Below are positions 26,701 to 40,800 of a stretch of 64,000 nucleotides of DNA, piece after piece. The translations under genes were made by a program, and so were the position numbers. The DNA is from Mansonella perstans (taxonomy: Eukaryota; Nematoda; Chromadorea; Rhabditida; Onchocercidae), in contig JBAMDO010000567.1 of assembly GCA_037074765.1 (NCBI GenBank), positions 602,736-666,735 of the forward strand, read 5' to 3'. Every line of letters begins with the position of its first letter. Position 1 is the first letter of the stretch. Under the pieces are notes generated by a model. The model saw only the letters and a program-made list of their open reading frames with translations, was not told the origin of the DNA and searched no databases.

Positions 26701-27720
26701 GATATTTTAATTGATACACAAAAAATTGTTTTAGCCTGTAAACAATTACATGATAAAACATTCAATTGAATATCATTGTGTTTATCGTCATTTCAACGAT
26801 GAACTATATCGATACTGTTTGCTGATACATGATCGGCCATCCAATGACAATAATCATTGCTTCTACGGTGATGGTTATCAGATATGCTGCTGTTTCCTTC
26901 CCAGAGGTATCATTTATTGACTTATTCAATCATTTCACCCAATTATGTATATTTGGTTGGAATTTTGAAATTATTTTTGCAATTTGTTTAAAAGAATACA
27001 ATAATTTCTTTCCAGGAACTCGAACATGTGATCCATTATCAGCAGAAATGATAACAGAAGTTCCTGAAATTCTTCCCAATAAATCGACAGTATCTCTGCG
27101 TACTTACAGTACAGATGTTATGAGTAGACCTCGTATTAGGTTTAATATACTTTTTAAAAATTAAATTTTTGTTTTTTCTTACTAGCAACAATGCAATGCA
27201 AATTTCAATCTTTTGAAATTCATATTTAAACATATTATTTGCAATGAGTAAAGCAAATTAGAATTCCAATTAGTAAACAAAAACGGCTAACTTATCAATT
27301 ATTCGATACTTTTAATTACCTGATAACGATAATGTTCCGTAAATAAGACAAATTAATTTTTCATTAAATGAGTAATTGAGGATTTCCCAAGTGATTAATT
27401 ATTTCCATTAAACAAGGAAAAGCGAAGCGCAACCGTCCACTTTAAATTTTTTGCAATTTTAGAAATTTAAATGATAAAAAAGATTTGTTCGCTGTTAGCA
27501 TTAAACACGATCTCTCAGTCTTTGTTATTATAACTTCAGATGTCGTACAGTTTACGTACAGCCACTGAAATCAGGAAACCCGATAAATCGAGATGGTCGA
27601 AAAAAATTCCTCTGCGAAACAGACGCTGTCAGTATATCGCATACAATTCATTTCTCTAATGTCTTACTGGTCATTTGTTACTTTGTTAGTAATTACTTCA
27701 GTACATTTGTTAGTTTATAA
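23727..27720 (+). CDS. Secreted, probably membrane- or GPI-anchored cysteine-rich protein, function unknown
   Basis: Seven exons in consistent phase: 23727-23822, 25233-25433, 25972-26203, 26413-26573, 26735-26906, 27016-27139 and 27540-27720, giving 388 aa. Exon 1 encodes a typical signal peptide (MRMIVFVCLIVISIVWCGEC). Two cysteine-rich stretches follow. The first has YCRNGQ, LCPLSSTSCGYFEF, YQC, YCDDQARC and KFCC. The second has VCNNVHC, IGCLIYSEYN, YHCVYRH, YGDGYQICCCF and RTCDP. The CCC cluster followed by a last Cys recalls three-finger (Ly6/ET-module) nematode proteins, but I cannot confirm a family. The C-terminus ends in a hydrophobic stretch (NVLLVICYFVSNYF, then STFVSL), fitting a GPI signal or membrane anchor. 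All introns are GT-AG. Extra phase-0 exons inside the 1.4-kb first intron cannot be excluded. Confidence 0.65.
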
Positions 27721-30700
27721 AATATTTAGGAGAAATGAATTGGAAAAATTATAATTCAAAGGAATAAAAATCTTTTTGTTTCCAAGTTGGGACTGAATGT
27801 GCTTTTGGAATTTTCGTATTTGTTGTGAAAAATTAAGACAAAAGATTGCTTACTTCGCATAACAAGAAAAAGCTACTAGAAGTTTAGGAATTGAAATACT
27901 TCGTTACTTTATTGATAATCAATAAAATATGAAAATAAATCGATGGTTTTCAATGAGAGGAAAGAGGAGCCAAGAAAAGACATTTGAAATTACTATAAAC
28001 AAATACACATTCATTTTATCCCATTCTTTTTTCCAATAAAAAATTATAAAATTTTGATTTAAAATAAATAACTGTTGGTAAGAAGGAAGACCTCCTCTAG
28101 AAGTAACTGATTTTTTATCTTGTCACTCTTTCGAAGAATTCATTTCTAAAAGTGAATTTTAAAAGTTTTTTGGCATATTCGCGTTCTTTTCAACTGCAGA
28201 TTGTTCATCTTCAAATAGGCCATGCATCTTTCAACCGTTCTCTCCATTTCAAAATAAACCATACATGATATGTGTTAGTAACCTTAAATATTCAATCACG
28301 CTATCATTTCCATTTTGTTGTTTCTCTTTTTCCTCTCAACTTCTATCTAATTATAATTAGACGTTCTTCAAATGCTTTGCTATTTTTATTCTGGGAATTT
28401 TAAAAATTGATAAATTACAGTTACACTTCAAACTTGTGTACTTTTTTTGAATTTTATCTGGGAGTAATTGAAAGTGCAGATAAATTGGATATATTCAGGT
28501 TACACTTAATTGCTATCATTGCATTGAGTAATTTGCATAACTTTCTTTGTAATGAAATTAGCTTGCGTATAAATCATACTGCTTTTTAGTTCATTTAGCA
28601 TTGTTCTCGCTTTTCATCTTACTTCCATTTCCTTTTTCTATGAAACGTATCATTTTTTTATGCGAACATTCATTGAGATAACAAACACTTCATCATCAAT
28701 GTAAATTGAGCGATCAGTCTATCTTTAACCTTTTTCCTACTTTCACTCTGTCATCTTATTGTTTACTTAATTAGATTTGCTAAATGAGTAATACAGCTTT
28801 AGAGATGATTAATGACAACATGCTTTGATCACAAAATTTACCTTTGCAATATGAAATGTTGCAATTAGAGTTGAAATGAAATCAGAAATGGTTCAACTTG
28901 ACAAATAAATGAGCAGTAAGTGTCCTGTGAGGAAGATATTGGATTAATTACAATTTAAAATTGATTAACATAATTGCAATACTGTGAGAAGAAATGACAA
29001 ATAAATATCCCAGAATGATTAATGTTCATGAAAAATGATTAAAAAACGATTTTATCATTAATATTATTATCTTTTGATAAATGCTCAAGCTAAATACAAT
29101 TTAAATTTCGATTGTGATAAGCAGTAGATGCAAATGATATTATAAATATGCTTGCTAATTTTTTTCTTTTTATTCATTTGCAAACCTTTATTGCTAAAAA
29201 ATCAATTGATTATTAACTCTAATCGGAATATCAGTTTCTGTAGGATATAAAAATACCAGAAATATGCTCAAATGATCAATTTAATAAATTTTGATTGCAA
29301 ATGATTTCCGGTGACACTTTGAAATCAATACGGAAATTTTAGAAAACAGCTGAACATAACAATGCAAAGAATCCAATTTAAACGTCAAGCTTTTAACCAG
29401 TTAATCGGAATATTAAATTTTCTATTGCAGACATTATTTAGCTTATTAGTATTTATACTAAAGTGCTGATGTTTATGGTGAAGTTGAAATAATACCGATA
29501 ATTTTTGCCTCCGGTAGCTTCATCATTGTGAAATGTTCACTTTCTCCAGCATCAAATGTCTTTCTTGCTTTGTTTCTTTACATTTCATTTCTCTGATTCA
29601 TTTAAAGTTGGAAAAATTTTTAATTTAACCTTAGACATTTGAATATAATTATAATTAATCTTATTAGTGTTTTGTTCTAAATTGGTTCTGTTTATGCTAA
29701 CATATGTTTTTCTGATCACTTAACTCGGACAAACGCCAAGATGCGCAGTGAACAAAACAACATGTCTCTCGAAACTCCTTGAAACTGTTACTGTTATTGC
29801 TTTCGAATTGATCACTTTTAATGCCTCATTCATTTTATCATTTTCTTCATAATTTGAAAACTGGCAAAAATGACATGCGATACATTAAAAATAAAAATGA
29901 TATGTGAACTCCAATGCCAAAATAACAAACTAATAATAAAGATTCATTCAACTGATACAGTCAGCGAAGGATTCATCTTTTATTACATCCACAAAACTGC
30001 ATTCTACACAATTGCTCTCATGCTATTAGTAATTGTTAATATTATTAATAAACGACGAAAACCTTGGTTTTGAAATTGACAAAAAGTTCTGCATTCTATT
30101 TCAATTAAAAAGAAGTTTTATGGAACATTCCTTTGGACAACACCTTACAGTTCGAAACTCATCCCTGAAAACTGATTCTTGTTAACAATTCTCGACATTT
30201 GCATTCACAAACTGGACATGTGGTGCTTTTGTGCTTTTTGCTCCATATAAATTGCGAACGAGAAGCTAGAGAGGAAAATCGTCAATATGTTTTTTGAAAA
30301 GCCGAAAAAAAAAAATGCATTGCATTAAAATGCACAGAACATGCTATCAAACATCACGTGATTGGATAGTTTTGAAAAGTCACAATGAAATGAAGGAAGC
30401 ACTGCAATGTTTATTCAACTGCTTTATAAAAAAACATACAAAACTTTGCTCAAATCCAAATCTTTTCAAAAAATCAACTTTTCACATTCTGTTACAGAAA
30501 CAGAGAAAGGGCAAGTAGATTACGCTAACATTTAATGAGCTGTCTATAAAACTCTACAATTGGAAAAGTCAGAATCATTCTCCAAAAGCATTAATTTAAA
30601 AAAAAAAAAAAAAAATAATAATAATGGACTATCCTTATCATACAAAAAAGAAATCAGCACTGAGAGAGAAATTCAGATTATAGTTGCTCCAGTAGTATGG

Positions 30701-30859
30701 AAAACATTCATCAATGTTGGTGATGAAATTATGAATTTTTAGAGAACTGAGAACTAAGGAAACAATTATGGAAATTGTGTTTGATGTATGCGAATATACT
30801 TCAAAAAGAATAATGCCATGCATTTAAGTCTAAATATAAATTCCTCTCAATCAAAACTT
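27721..30859. other. Intergenic region between two convergent genes
   Basis: About 3.1 kb between the 3' ends of the cysteine-rich gene (+) and rab-7 (-). AT-rich, with a poly-A run at about 30598-30615. Short open frames are low-complexity and lack splice partners. I see nothing further. Confidence 0.5.
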
Positions 30860-32624
30860 TCAGCAATTACAACCACTAGAAAGTTGCGCTGTCTCCCGAT
30901 GATCCAAGCGAATTTGATCCGGGAATTCCGGAAAATCATGCACATCTTGCGCTTCGCGCTTCAAAGCATCACGAGCAATTTCAATAAATGCTTGCTCTAC
31001 GTTTACAGCTTCCTTAGCGGATACCTGGAACACGATAATGAATTAGTTCAAATAGATAGAGAGTAAATATGTGACGTTCGGATAATGAAAATTCACACTC
31101 CACAACCTGTATATATAAATATAGCTAGGCAGAACTAGACACTATTCTGGATAATTTTGAAATTTCAAACATCCCAAAATTTCAAAAACATGTAAAATAT
31201 TCGAGACCACCAAAAAATGATACCAGCCACAGCAAATATAAATTGCGTCAAACATGCACAAAAACAAATTTCAACTTTCATTAAGCCATATAAAAAATTC
31301 TCGAATTCTTATTTTACAAAAAGCATTGAATGCTTACCTCATAATACTTGATATTGTTTTTTGTCTGGCACCATGTTTGGGCTCTTTTGGCACTAACGGC
31401 ACGTCTAGCTTCTAGATCAATTTTGTTACCCAATAGTACAAATGGGAAGTGTTCCGGATCGCGTGGACTAAAAGTCTAATAACATTAATTATTAAATCTC
31501 CATGTTCCACCAAAGCTTTCTCGCTCATTTTTCCATCTGCTGCTCACTTTCATGTTTAAAAAAGCAAGCTTTCATCGCTCATATGACGTAAAGTTCAACA
31601 AAAAATATATTTCTCATTAAAAGATGACGTTAAGAATGTGACATCAAATGGAAACCATCCATAAAGAGATTTACAGTTCTAAATGGAATAATAGATAAGA
31701 ATTCTTAAAAATTAAAAGTACAAATAAATCAATGCCTTTATTAAAATAAAAAATAATCTTTCCAAATATAACTGCTATGGTTAAAAAGTGCATACATACA
31801 ATTTATTCTCATTAAATTTTTAGCAACAAACTCCTTAAATTTGCACCAATGACAGATGTATCTAATCCCTTAATTCAGCAGAAGACATTTAAATTGTCGG
31901 GATTATATTAGAAACAAACCTTGCTTGGATCAAAAATTCGTCTCTCCATGATTCCAGACTTCTAAAAGAACTGGCATTAGTGATATCATAAGTAAGCACA
32001 CAACAATCTGCTCCTCTGTAGAAGGCAACACCTAACGATTGAAAACGTTCCTGACCAGCTGTATCCCAAATCTGTAAAAAAATAGTATCCTATAATTAAT
32101 GACATAAGCACAAGTCACAGAAGTACTAGCAAGTATAATACAGATAACAACATATCTAGGTGAAACAAGAAGAAGAAAAACAGTAACATATACAATCAGT
32201 TTTGTTTGAACTCTAACTGAGAAAGACATCTGTAAAGCAAATTTCTAAATTTAACTGCAAATAATAAAACTCGTCGAAATAGAATGTAGATACTCGAAAC
32301 ATTTGATGCTTCAATCCGACTATGAAAAAAAGTGTTTCAAGTATCTAATAAACCATGCTTGTTATTTATAATCAAGCTCGAGAAATTTTTTTCTAGATTA
32401 AAACCTGGAAGAAAAAGTAAAGGCTTATCAACCTGCATGGTAACAGTTCGATCACCAACTGATATATCCTTTGTCAGAAAATCAGCACCAATTGTAGCTT
32501 TATACTGATTACTGAATTTCTTGTTTACATATTGGTTCATTAGTGATGTCTTGCCAACGCCCGAATCACCTAGTATAATAACTTTGAGAAGAGCTTTTTT
32601 GCGGCCACCACCGGGTGTTGACAT
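30860..32624 (-). CDS. rab-7: Ras-related GTPase Rab-7
   Basis: Small GTPase that directs late endosome-lysosome traffic and fusion. Four exons on the minus strand (32433-32624, 31920-32071, 31338-31467, 30860-31024), all GT-AG, giving 212 aa. All GTPase motifs are intact: P-loop GDSGVGKT (19-26), switch I Thr44 in YKATIGADF, switch [10 protein letters not shown] (66-73), GNKIDLE (128-134) and SAK (160-162). The C-terminus is GCNC, a CXC double geranylgeranylation signal. [20 protein letters not shown] and EFPDQIRL are diagnostic of Rab7, and the tail is nematode-type. An acceptor (TTTTACAG) ending at 32657 lies 32 nt upstream of the ATG and probably marks trans-splicing or a 5' UTR intron. 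Confidence 0.97.
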
Positions 32625-33553
32625 TGTGATGAATTTCCGTAAACAAATTGAAATACCTGTAAAATATCAAAAAATTTTAAATCTAATCTTTTATCAACAA
32701 AACGTACTGAAAGTGAAGAAGTTCATGGAGTGTTTAGTTCAAGAAAATTAATAAAATCTGGAAGTTCATAAAATCTTTGGCGTAAAAATTCCAAGTTAAC
32801 ACGAAAAATTGATAAACTCCAAATACCATGCTTTCTTTTGCGTTGTTCAACGTTTCCCGTTAAAAGTATGAAATTACAGAAAATGAATGAATCCAGATAT
32901 ATTTTTAAGAAAACATAAAACAATTTTCTATGTAAAAAAAATGGAAACAATCATTTGAGAAGACAGCCGAACGATAATGATAATGCATAGAACTAAAAGT
33001 AAACTTTCATTGAACCAATGCGGATTCAACTAAAGGAAAGAGTTTGAATAAAACTTTAGTATTTCAAGAATTAGCAGATATGAGATATCATCATTGCATT
33101 CTTATCACTTTATATGTTTTCCCTTGCTGTAAAGGGAAGAAAGTTGTAAATGTGGCATAAATTAGCTTCCACGAATAAGTCACTCTTAACTATTTTATCC
33201 TCATAAACGCAGTCCAAAGCAATGTTGAATTCTCAGATTTATTTGACAATAAGCACATACTTGCGAGGGATTTCGTAAGGCTTCCAGTATAAGAAACATT
33301 TCTGAAATTTACACCCTATAAAACATTGAAGAAAAACCTAATAATTATTAAGTTACTAATCTTACAACAAAATTTACTTAAAGAGACAGTGAAATATCGT
33401 CTTCATTCAAAAAACAGGTTAAAAAGTAATGACAAAGCCTCGTCTCATTTATCAAAAATACACCTATTTGACGTAGCCAAAATTAATCTCATGAGTTTTA
33501 TCAATAAATTTCTTCCTCAAATGATTTGATCGGAACAATCAATAAAAAAAACA

Positions 33554-33735
33554 AGTACCACTAACTCAAACCAACAGGTATCACTAACTCAAACCAACAA
33601 GTACCACTAACTCAAACCAACAAGCACCACTAACTCAAACCAACAAGTACCACTAACTCAAACCAACAAGTACCACTAACTCAAACCAACAGGTACCATT
33701 AACTCAAACTAATCGGTACCACTAACTTAAACGTT
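33554..33735. repeat. 23-bp minisatellite, eight copies
   Basis: Unit gtaccactaactcaaaccaa plus caa (23 nt), eight uninterrupted copies. Inner copies are nearly identical and the 3' two more diverged. The exact 23-nt period is kept throughout. Confidence 0.95.
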
Positions 33736-34866
33736 ATATGCGCCATCATTTTCATCCAAATATTTTCATTGCAAAAAGTTTGATATGTCAAGAATAATCT
33801 TTCTCACTATATTTAGTTCATTTTAGATCATTGAGGTGAAAAGTTGCCAATTGAATGCTAAACAGCAGTAAAGTTTTTTTCATAGCAAATACTAGTTATC
33901 ATAAAGAATTTACGCGGATTTATGTACTATGCCAATTCATAGAAAGAGTATAGATAGATATATATTTAAAACTTGTTTTTCGTACAAAAAACTTTCAATC
34001 AGTGTTTTTTTTTTAACAAAATATCAAAGATAAATGCTTATACGATAGCAAAGAATGATGCCGAAATGTTCAATTTTTGAATTGTCATAAAATCGCATAC
34101 AATAGAAAAATTAAAAATATCATTAAAAATTGTTGAAATTGTTGAAACACAGTGAAAATTATTCGTTTGTAAACATACTGGGGAAAAAAAAAGACCCATA
34201 TGCTTGTTTTTAAAATAATATGAATCAGAACAACTAATGCATATCAAATGAGCAACACAGCTGAGTGCACAAACGAAGAGATGAAGAGACATAACGAAAT
34301 TATAAGAAAGTTTTTACCTTCACTGATCTTTTTTTTTAATTATCGAAATTTAACTTATTAATTAAGTTTTTAACACAAAGTTAATTGGCAAATGTCCAGG
34401 GAATAAATGAAACATAGCATAATTATGTTATCTTTTTATATACGTAGGATTGAAGTAAACAGCATTAATGATAAATAATTCACATGATTTTTGACCTCTC
34501 TCATAAAATTTTCACATAATGCAAAGAGCAAATTATGATTTTTGATGCAAATATTAGCTGTAAAAATACTGAAATAATCAAAAAAGAGAAAATAAACGCA
34601 AACTTTTAAGTTCAAATAAATATATATCAATTCATAACAATCTTACAGTATTCAGAAAAATAGCTCGATAAAGTAGGAAGAATTGAATGTATTCATTGTG
34701 TTTTTTACACTCTTAATGGTACTTCCTTTTAAGTTTATTGATAAAATTCAAAGCGTAGTCTAAACATTGAAAAAAATTCTGTTAACAACAAAGTCTAGAA
34801 ATACATTGTTAGATCTTTTCTCATTTTACTCTCAATCCAAAACTCCCGGGTGATCCTAGAATTCTT

Positions 34867-34889
34867 CCCCCTCCCCTCCCTCCCCACCC
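34867..34889 (-). promoter_or_regulatory. G-quadruplex motif upstream of rab-7
   Basis: The plus strand is CCCC CTCCCC TCCC TCCCC ACCC, so the minus strand carries five runs of three to five G separated by single A or T. That is a very strong intramolecular quadruplex pattern in DNA that is otherwise about 70% AT. It lies 2.2 kb upstream of rab-7 on its coding strand. Function is not shown. Confidence 0.6.
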
Positions 34890-35434
34890 ATCTCACACAA
34901 TTAAAGACTATATCACTAGCGGCAACCAACAAGCAATGCAGTCAATTAAGCACAAAAGCAAACACCGTAGTCTGACATTCGGTACGAAACAGCAAATGTT
35001 TTAAATCTAATGTAGCACAAAAGCGCCCGAGGCTAGCAATCCCTGTTGTGTGTGTATAATTTAGAAATTTGATTGAATTCAAGCATAACTAATTGTTGAA
35101 ATCAAAGTTGAATTTCAAACAAATTGAATTGAAGCATAAGTAATGCTTAGTGAACTGGAAAATGTATTGCTACTAGGATAAAAAGTACGTATTTTCAAAG
35201 ACTCTTGTAACAATATAATTCTACTAACAAATGACCAAAAAAAATCATTCTAAAAAATAATTGACAAATAGGCCTTTATGATCAATGCATCTATGTGATC
35301 AGCCAAATCATTCAATGAATCAATTATTATAGTTTATTGCAAATGCATCAATTAATTTTAAACTACGAAATATTTAGTATTAGCAGTCATCTGCCGCATT
35401 TATTTTGGAATCTATATTGATATTAGAATAAGTT

Positions 35435-35710
35435 TAACGAAAAAATCATCTGATCGTTAACAAAAGAATCATCTAATCGCTAATGAAAGAATCATCTGAT
35501 CGCTAATGAAAGAATCATCTGATTGTTAATGAAAGAATCATCCGGTCGTTAACGAAAGAATCATCTGGTCGTTAACGAAAGAATCATCTGATCGCTAATG
35601 AAAGAATCATCTGATCGTTAATGAAAGAATCATCTGATCGTTAATGCAAGAATCATCTGATCATTAACGAAAGAATCATCTGATCGTTAATGAAAGAATC
35701 ATCTATCCAG
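35435..35710. repeat. 23-bp minisatellite, twelve copies
   Basis: Unit tcgttaatgaaagaatcatc plus tga (23 nt), about twelve copies with few substitutions (gtt/gct, gat/ggt). Period is exact. Each unit contains TGATCG/CGATCA-like and ATGAAAGAATCAT blocks. Unrelated in sequence to the 23-bp array 1.7 kb to the left. Confidence 0.95.
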
Positions 35711-37870
35711 TGATATATTCGTGCGATCATTGGGTTATAGTAAATAAGCTTCCACTAAACATAAGCGCACAAAGAGTCTAAAATTCAGCAGAATTTATTC
35801 AGTACAGTAAGTTTCGATTCCGATTTCCTGTAATTCACTTGAATTCTATTCAACTAAATCAGTACGCTTTGGTTCAGTCCTTTTTTAGTACCAAGAATAC
35901 CAACTGTTAACTTGCCGTTTAGCAATAAATCGTTATTTCACCTGTGCAAACAACAAACTGAAAATTTTCGCAACAGAGATCGTTTGGTGTTGTTAAGAAT
36001 AAAATTAATGCCATCAAATTCCGTGACGAAATATCATTCTGTACTTTGCCCAGGAAGAAAGGAAAAAAGTTAGATTGTTCAAATTACCAAAGTATAACTC
36101 TGCCTTCTAATATAGAAAAAATCTCTTCCAAATAAAACAAATTAAAATATTTTACAAAAAATTAAAATAAAAAATAAAAAAAAAAAAACATCACAATAAT
36201 TGGAGTTAAAGATTAAAGCGTATAGCCGTTCATTTTGGAACACTAATTAAACTATCAAAAAACTACCGGTGAATGAACTAAACATAAGTAATACTCTCTT
36301 AATACAACTAGAACCAAAATCAAACTTAACATTTGAACAATAAAATAAAACTTTACCAACGCCGCAGTCTTTAACACTGGGAAAAAAAAAACAGCTAAAC
36401 CTACCATACTGGAGATTACAATAAAACAAATATAATAAAAAAACAATATACATTCAAAAAAAAAAAGCAAGCAAAGAAAAAACCACCTAATAATACAAAG
36501 ATCGAACGACCATACTTAAGCACAAGAAATAAAAAAGTTGGAAAAAATAAAAAATCCTAAAGAATGAACCTTCTGATTAAAAATCAAAAATTCTAAATTT
36601 AAAAAATTTTTCAAAAAAACGCAAAACATCCCGAGAGTATGAATCATGCAAACTTTTTTATCCCACGATATCAAGAACCTTCCATCTAGCTAATCAACAA
36701 TCAGCTGTATCCATTATCGCAGAAGAACTTCTACGTGAAGGCCAGTGTAGTTTCGCAGAACTTTTGCCTGAAGACTAATGTATTCCAGAACCAGTTTTTT
36801 CCAGAGCCTATATGAAGTTTGTTTTCAGACAGCATTTAGACCATATATTTAAATTAATGATATTTTAAAAAAGGTTAAATTCGTCCGTAATATTACCATC
36901 ATTAAACATGACTAATCTTTAACTTTTATCATTCAACACGGTAATGAATTAATTGTTCTGGATAACATTATCAGCGAAAAATTCTCATACAATTATACAG
37001 GATATTATAAACTTTTAGATACTACAAATAAATAATAATTTTAATTATCTTACTTTTTCCAGAAATGTAAAAAAACAAATTTTTTTATTTTAAAAAGAGA
37101 AATCAGTTCGATTGATATAAATGCAACAGTTACTGAATGATAATAATGACAGTAACTATTTAATGATTGGAGAAATCTGCATGACCAACTTGGAGTTATA
37201 CTGCAAAGTTTTCAACTTGACATATTGTTATAATTTTGTCGTGACAAAATTTTAGGATCTTAGATGAAATTATTAAATGAATTAATGTACGTCCTACAAC
37301 ATACATATTTCCTTTTAATAAATTGCAAGATGATTGTTTTTTTGTGTAGTTTTGTTGGTTACAGTAATTTGCTATGATAATATAAGCTTGATTAGAATAC
37401 TAGACGATCTTCATAACATGCCAACTACTGCATATAAGCTTAGTCTTCCCATCAGATGTTAAATACGATATTAGCAATTGCAAATAAGTCTGATAATCAG
37501 ACTAAATGATAAGATTTGGACAAATGATTCACAACTTTACGAATAAAAAATTTCCGTTGTATAATTCTGTGTAATGAATCATTTATCTGAGAATATTTCA
37601 AACAATCTTCATAATAAAAATTTCTAAATTATGAATTAGGATTCTTTCGACATCTATGTCAATTGTAATATTATGGTCAATATTATCAGTTGCAATCCTG
37701 TAATGATTTTGCGGATGGTTCTCGGCAAACTGATGCTATTTGCAGAGGCTAAAATATTTTTTGTTTACATATCAAAATGAAATTATGAAAGTATAATTTC
37801 AGTAAAGATCGTTTTCATTTCATAAGATCGCTTGCTACTAGACTAGAAAAATTACTAAGCATTATTATGT

Positions 37871-40800
37871 TTATTCGGAGAAATAGCCATCAATAAAAAG
37901 GAAAGTTGTACCGCTGTCAGTTTCATCAGTTATAAGCAGTCGTTTCAGAGATGATTCCAATCTCACTTTTCCTGCCGATTTTTTTCCACTTCCTTCCATT
38001 CTCTCTCTATTTGGTTTTTGAGACGCTGCTTCTTCATTCATATCCTCATGTCCTGAAAACTGCTCATAAAAAAAAATTTTCCAAAATGAATTCTTTCCAA
38101 AGTGCAAATTTTATATTTTTTAAGATATTTCTAAATCTGAAAAACTTTATACAGATAATCTTCATTGTTGAGAAAAGTTCTTTAAGAAATTTAAGTAAAA
38201 TGAAAACTAACCGCCGAATGCTACAAAATACTGATAAAAACTATCTTGCGGTGTATTATTCCGAATATAGACAAAGTAATGTCCGGTTGGTTGTATGTAA
38301 TATACCGGAACGGTCGACAGAAAAAATTTGAATATGAAATATATGCAGTCATATGGAGTTAATAGTTCGTATACATCATCTAAAGTGAGCACACCGTCTA
38401 CCTCTGAATCATTTACAGCATTTTTACCGACGAATATCTGAAAACTTGTTTTACTTGGAAAAAATTTTTTCTAAGCAAAATTTCTAAAAATAAAATTATT
38501 GATTGGAAAAATATTAAAATTAGGGCATTATCATATTAAATACTGTATTGCAATATCCAAGCAACCCTGCCGATTAAAGTGACCGTTTTACAGAAATCGC
38601 CTTCGTGCTGAACTTGTGTTGGTGTAACTAAGTGAGGAAATGACAATGTCTTTCTGTACGTCCTAGATCATGTCACAGTAAGATACAGACTTAAACAGAA
38701 TTTCAATTAGCAGAAGTGACCATAAATCACATAAATACCAATTTAGAACTTTAATTTTAATTTTACCATCGTGGAATTCCTTGCATTAATACTCGTCTAC
38801 TCTAAAATTCAAGAAAATTAATCCGCTCAAATTTTCTCACTGAAATTGTTAAATGAAATATCAACCAATAATATTATTGTTATTTCATCTTACGGTAATC
38901 AAATTTCGGTAGCGATGGATAGCGAAATGACTTCCCGTAACGTATCGCGCTGCAGTTGGAATAAAATTAGTTTACCTAACACTGTAATTAGATTTTTGAT
39001 CACTTCATATTGCAAAATATAGACATAATTATTGCACACGAAAACATGAAGTGCTGATTATGAATAATTGAAAAAACAAATAAAATGTCAATTGATAAAG
39101 TAATTAAATTGAAACAAATAAGCAGCGACAATGTAAATAACGGAAAGGCTGCAGAATAAAGGGAAAGAAATCATGTATAAATAAATTACCTACAAAAAAG
39201 CTTTCGAAAAAAGCCGAAAATTATCTCAAATAGTTGAAAATAATTCTGCATATTTGTCGGTTGAAATACAAACTGTCGACAAATAATCAAGTTGCTTGTT
39301 GGTTCCCGATTCTTACCTTTGAAAAGTATCTACCTGGCTTATCTAATGTCATTATCGTTAAAAAACTCAAAAAAAGTCTCGTGATATATTACCAACAAAA
39401 AGATAATACCAAACATACAACCTTTTTTTTGTTAATCAAAGTGAAAATATTTAAATTTCAAAGTATTTTATCATAATATTAAAATTAATGCTCTCCTTGA
39501 TTTTTATTTTATTTGTTATACAGCTGTAAACCTTAATCAAATCTCACTACACGTAAATTAGTAGAGTTGACAAAAATTTCTGGAATATGAGTTATTGATT
39601 GAATGAAGTTTATTTGAGTGAAAAACGGACGGTATTGAAATGCATGCAAGTGACATTGCTAACATGAGAAAATTGCTAGGAAATTACTAGAATATACCAT
39701 TTTGCATTGCAAACATTGTCGTTGCGCAATTAAAAGTTGTTTGATTCAAAGTACTTGGAATTGTGTTTTGCATATTTACAATCACTTGAAACGGATTATC
39801 GCCCAATAAATTCAGTGATAGTTCTTTGGCAAATCCGTAATATGCAAAAATAGAAGAGTTTTCGTCTATCTAAAATTTAAAAAAAAATATTTTTAGTTCG
39901 TGATTTAGTACTTAAAGAGTGAAAGTGTCAGAGCATACTTACAAGTTAACATCAGCTCAATTTCATTAGAGTGATTAATTGCTTCCAGTCAATATCAGCT
40001 TAATTTTATATCCTTTGATTTAAAAAAAATTGTAGAATGATCTAGTTGGAGTAAAAAATCACTTTTAAAAATTTACCTTAGCTTCAATTTCATGAAATCC
40101 TTCCTTTCCATCAAATTTTGCTGCAATTGATATTTTTGTTGTTCGATTAGAGGGTAAAAAATATAAAATTACATGCCTATTGTTGGCTATAAGTTTGGGT
40201 AACGAAAACGAGTACTTTCGGTTTGCCATCCTTAGTGGTAACACTGAAATAAGTCTCCAATAAAATTTTAATTGAAAATTCTTGCGAATTTCATTCTTTA
40301 TTCTGACAAGAAATAAAAAAAGAGATCCGGCAGCCTTATTAAATATTAAACTATATTATTATTATACGAATTAGATTTGTCATAGCGTAATATACCTGCA
40401 AAATTGTCGCCAAATTCGTCAGCAGAAGAGTAACTCTGAATGATAGATACTGGCACAGAAGATTTTATCATAATCCGAAGATCCTGATTACTCTTGTAAA
40501 TACTATCACTATATCTAGCATGAATCTTTCTCATCACTTTACCATTCATTTCGAGCTAGAAATGGAAACTTTGTCAAGCTCGTTGATAAAAAAAATTGCC
40601 AATTCAAAATTCAACTTCGCTATACAAATTTCATTACAATATAAATCTCATTCTCTTTAAAGTATATTCTAGCTATATAAGACTCTCTTAACAAACTCAA
40701 ATTAAAATACAAAAAAAAAGGAAAGTAAAATTTGTGCAAATTTTACGACAATTAAAGATACTGTTCACCTTACGATGTGTACAAGGTGCAATTTTATATG

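Larger units (their letters stand above)
32625..37870. other. Intergenic region upstream of rab-7, with minisatellites
   Basis: About 5.2 kb between the rab-7 start and the 3' end of the next minus-strand gene. It contains two 23-bp minisatellites and a G-quadruplex motif (listed separately), plus poly-A and A-rich sequence at 36.1-36.6 kb. Open frames in it are short and show no conserved features. Confidence 0.5.

Noticed and set aside
37951..38331. 126-codon plus-strand frame
   Set aside because: Antisense shadow of the last two exons of the minus-strand secreted-protein gene.
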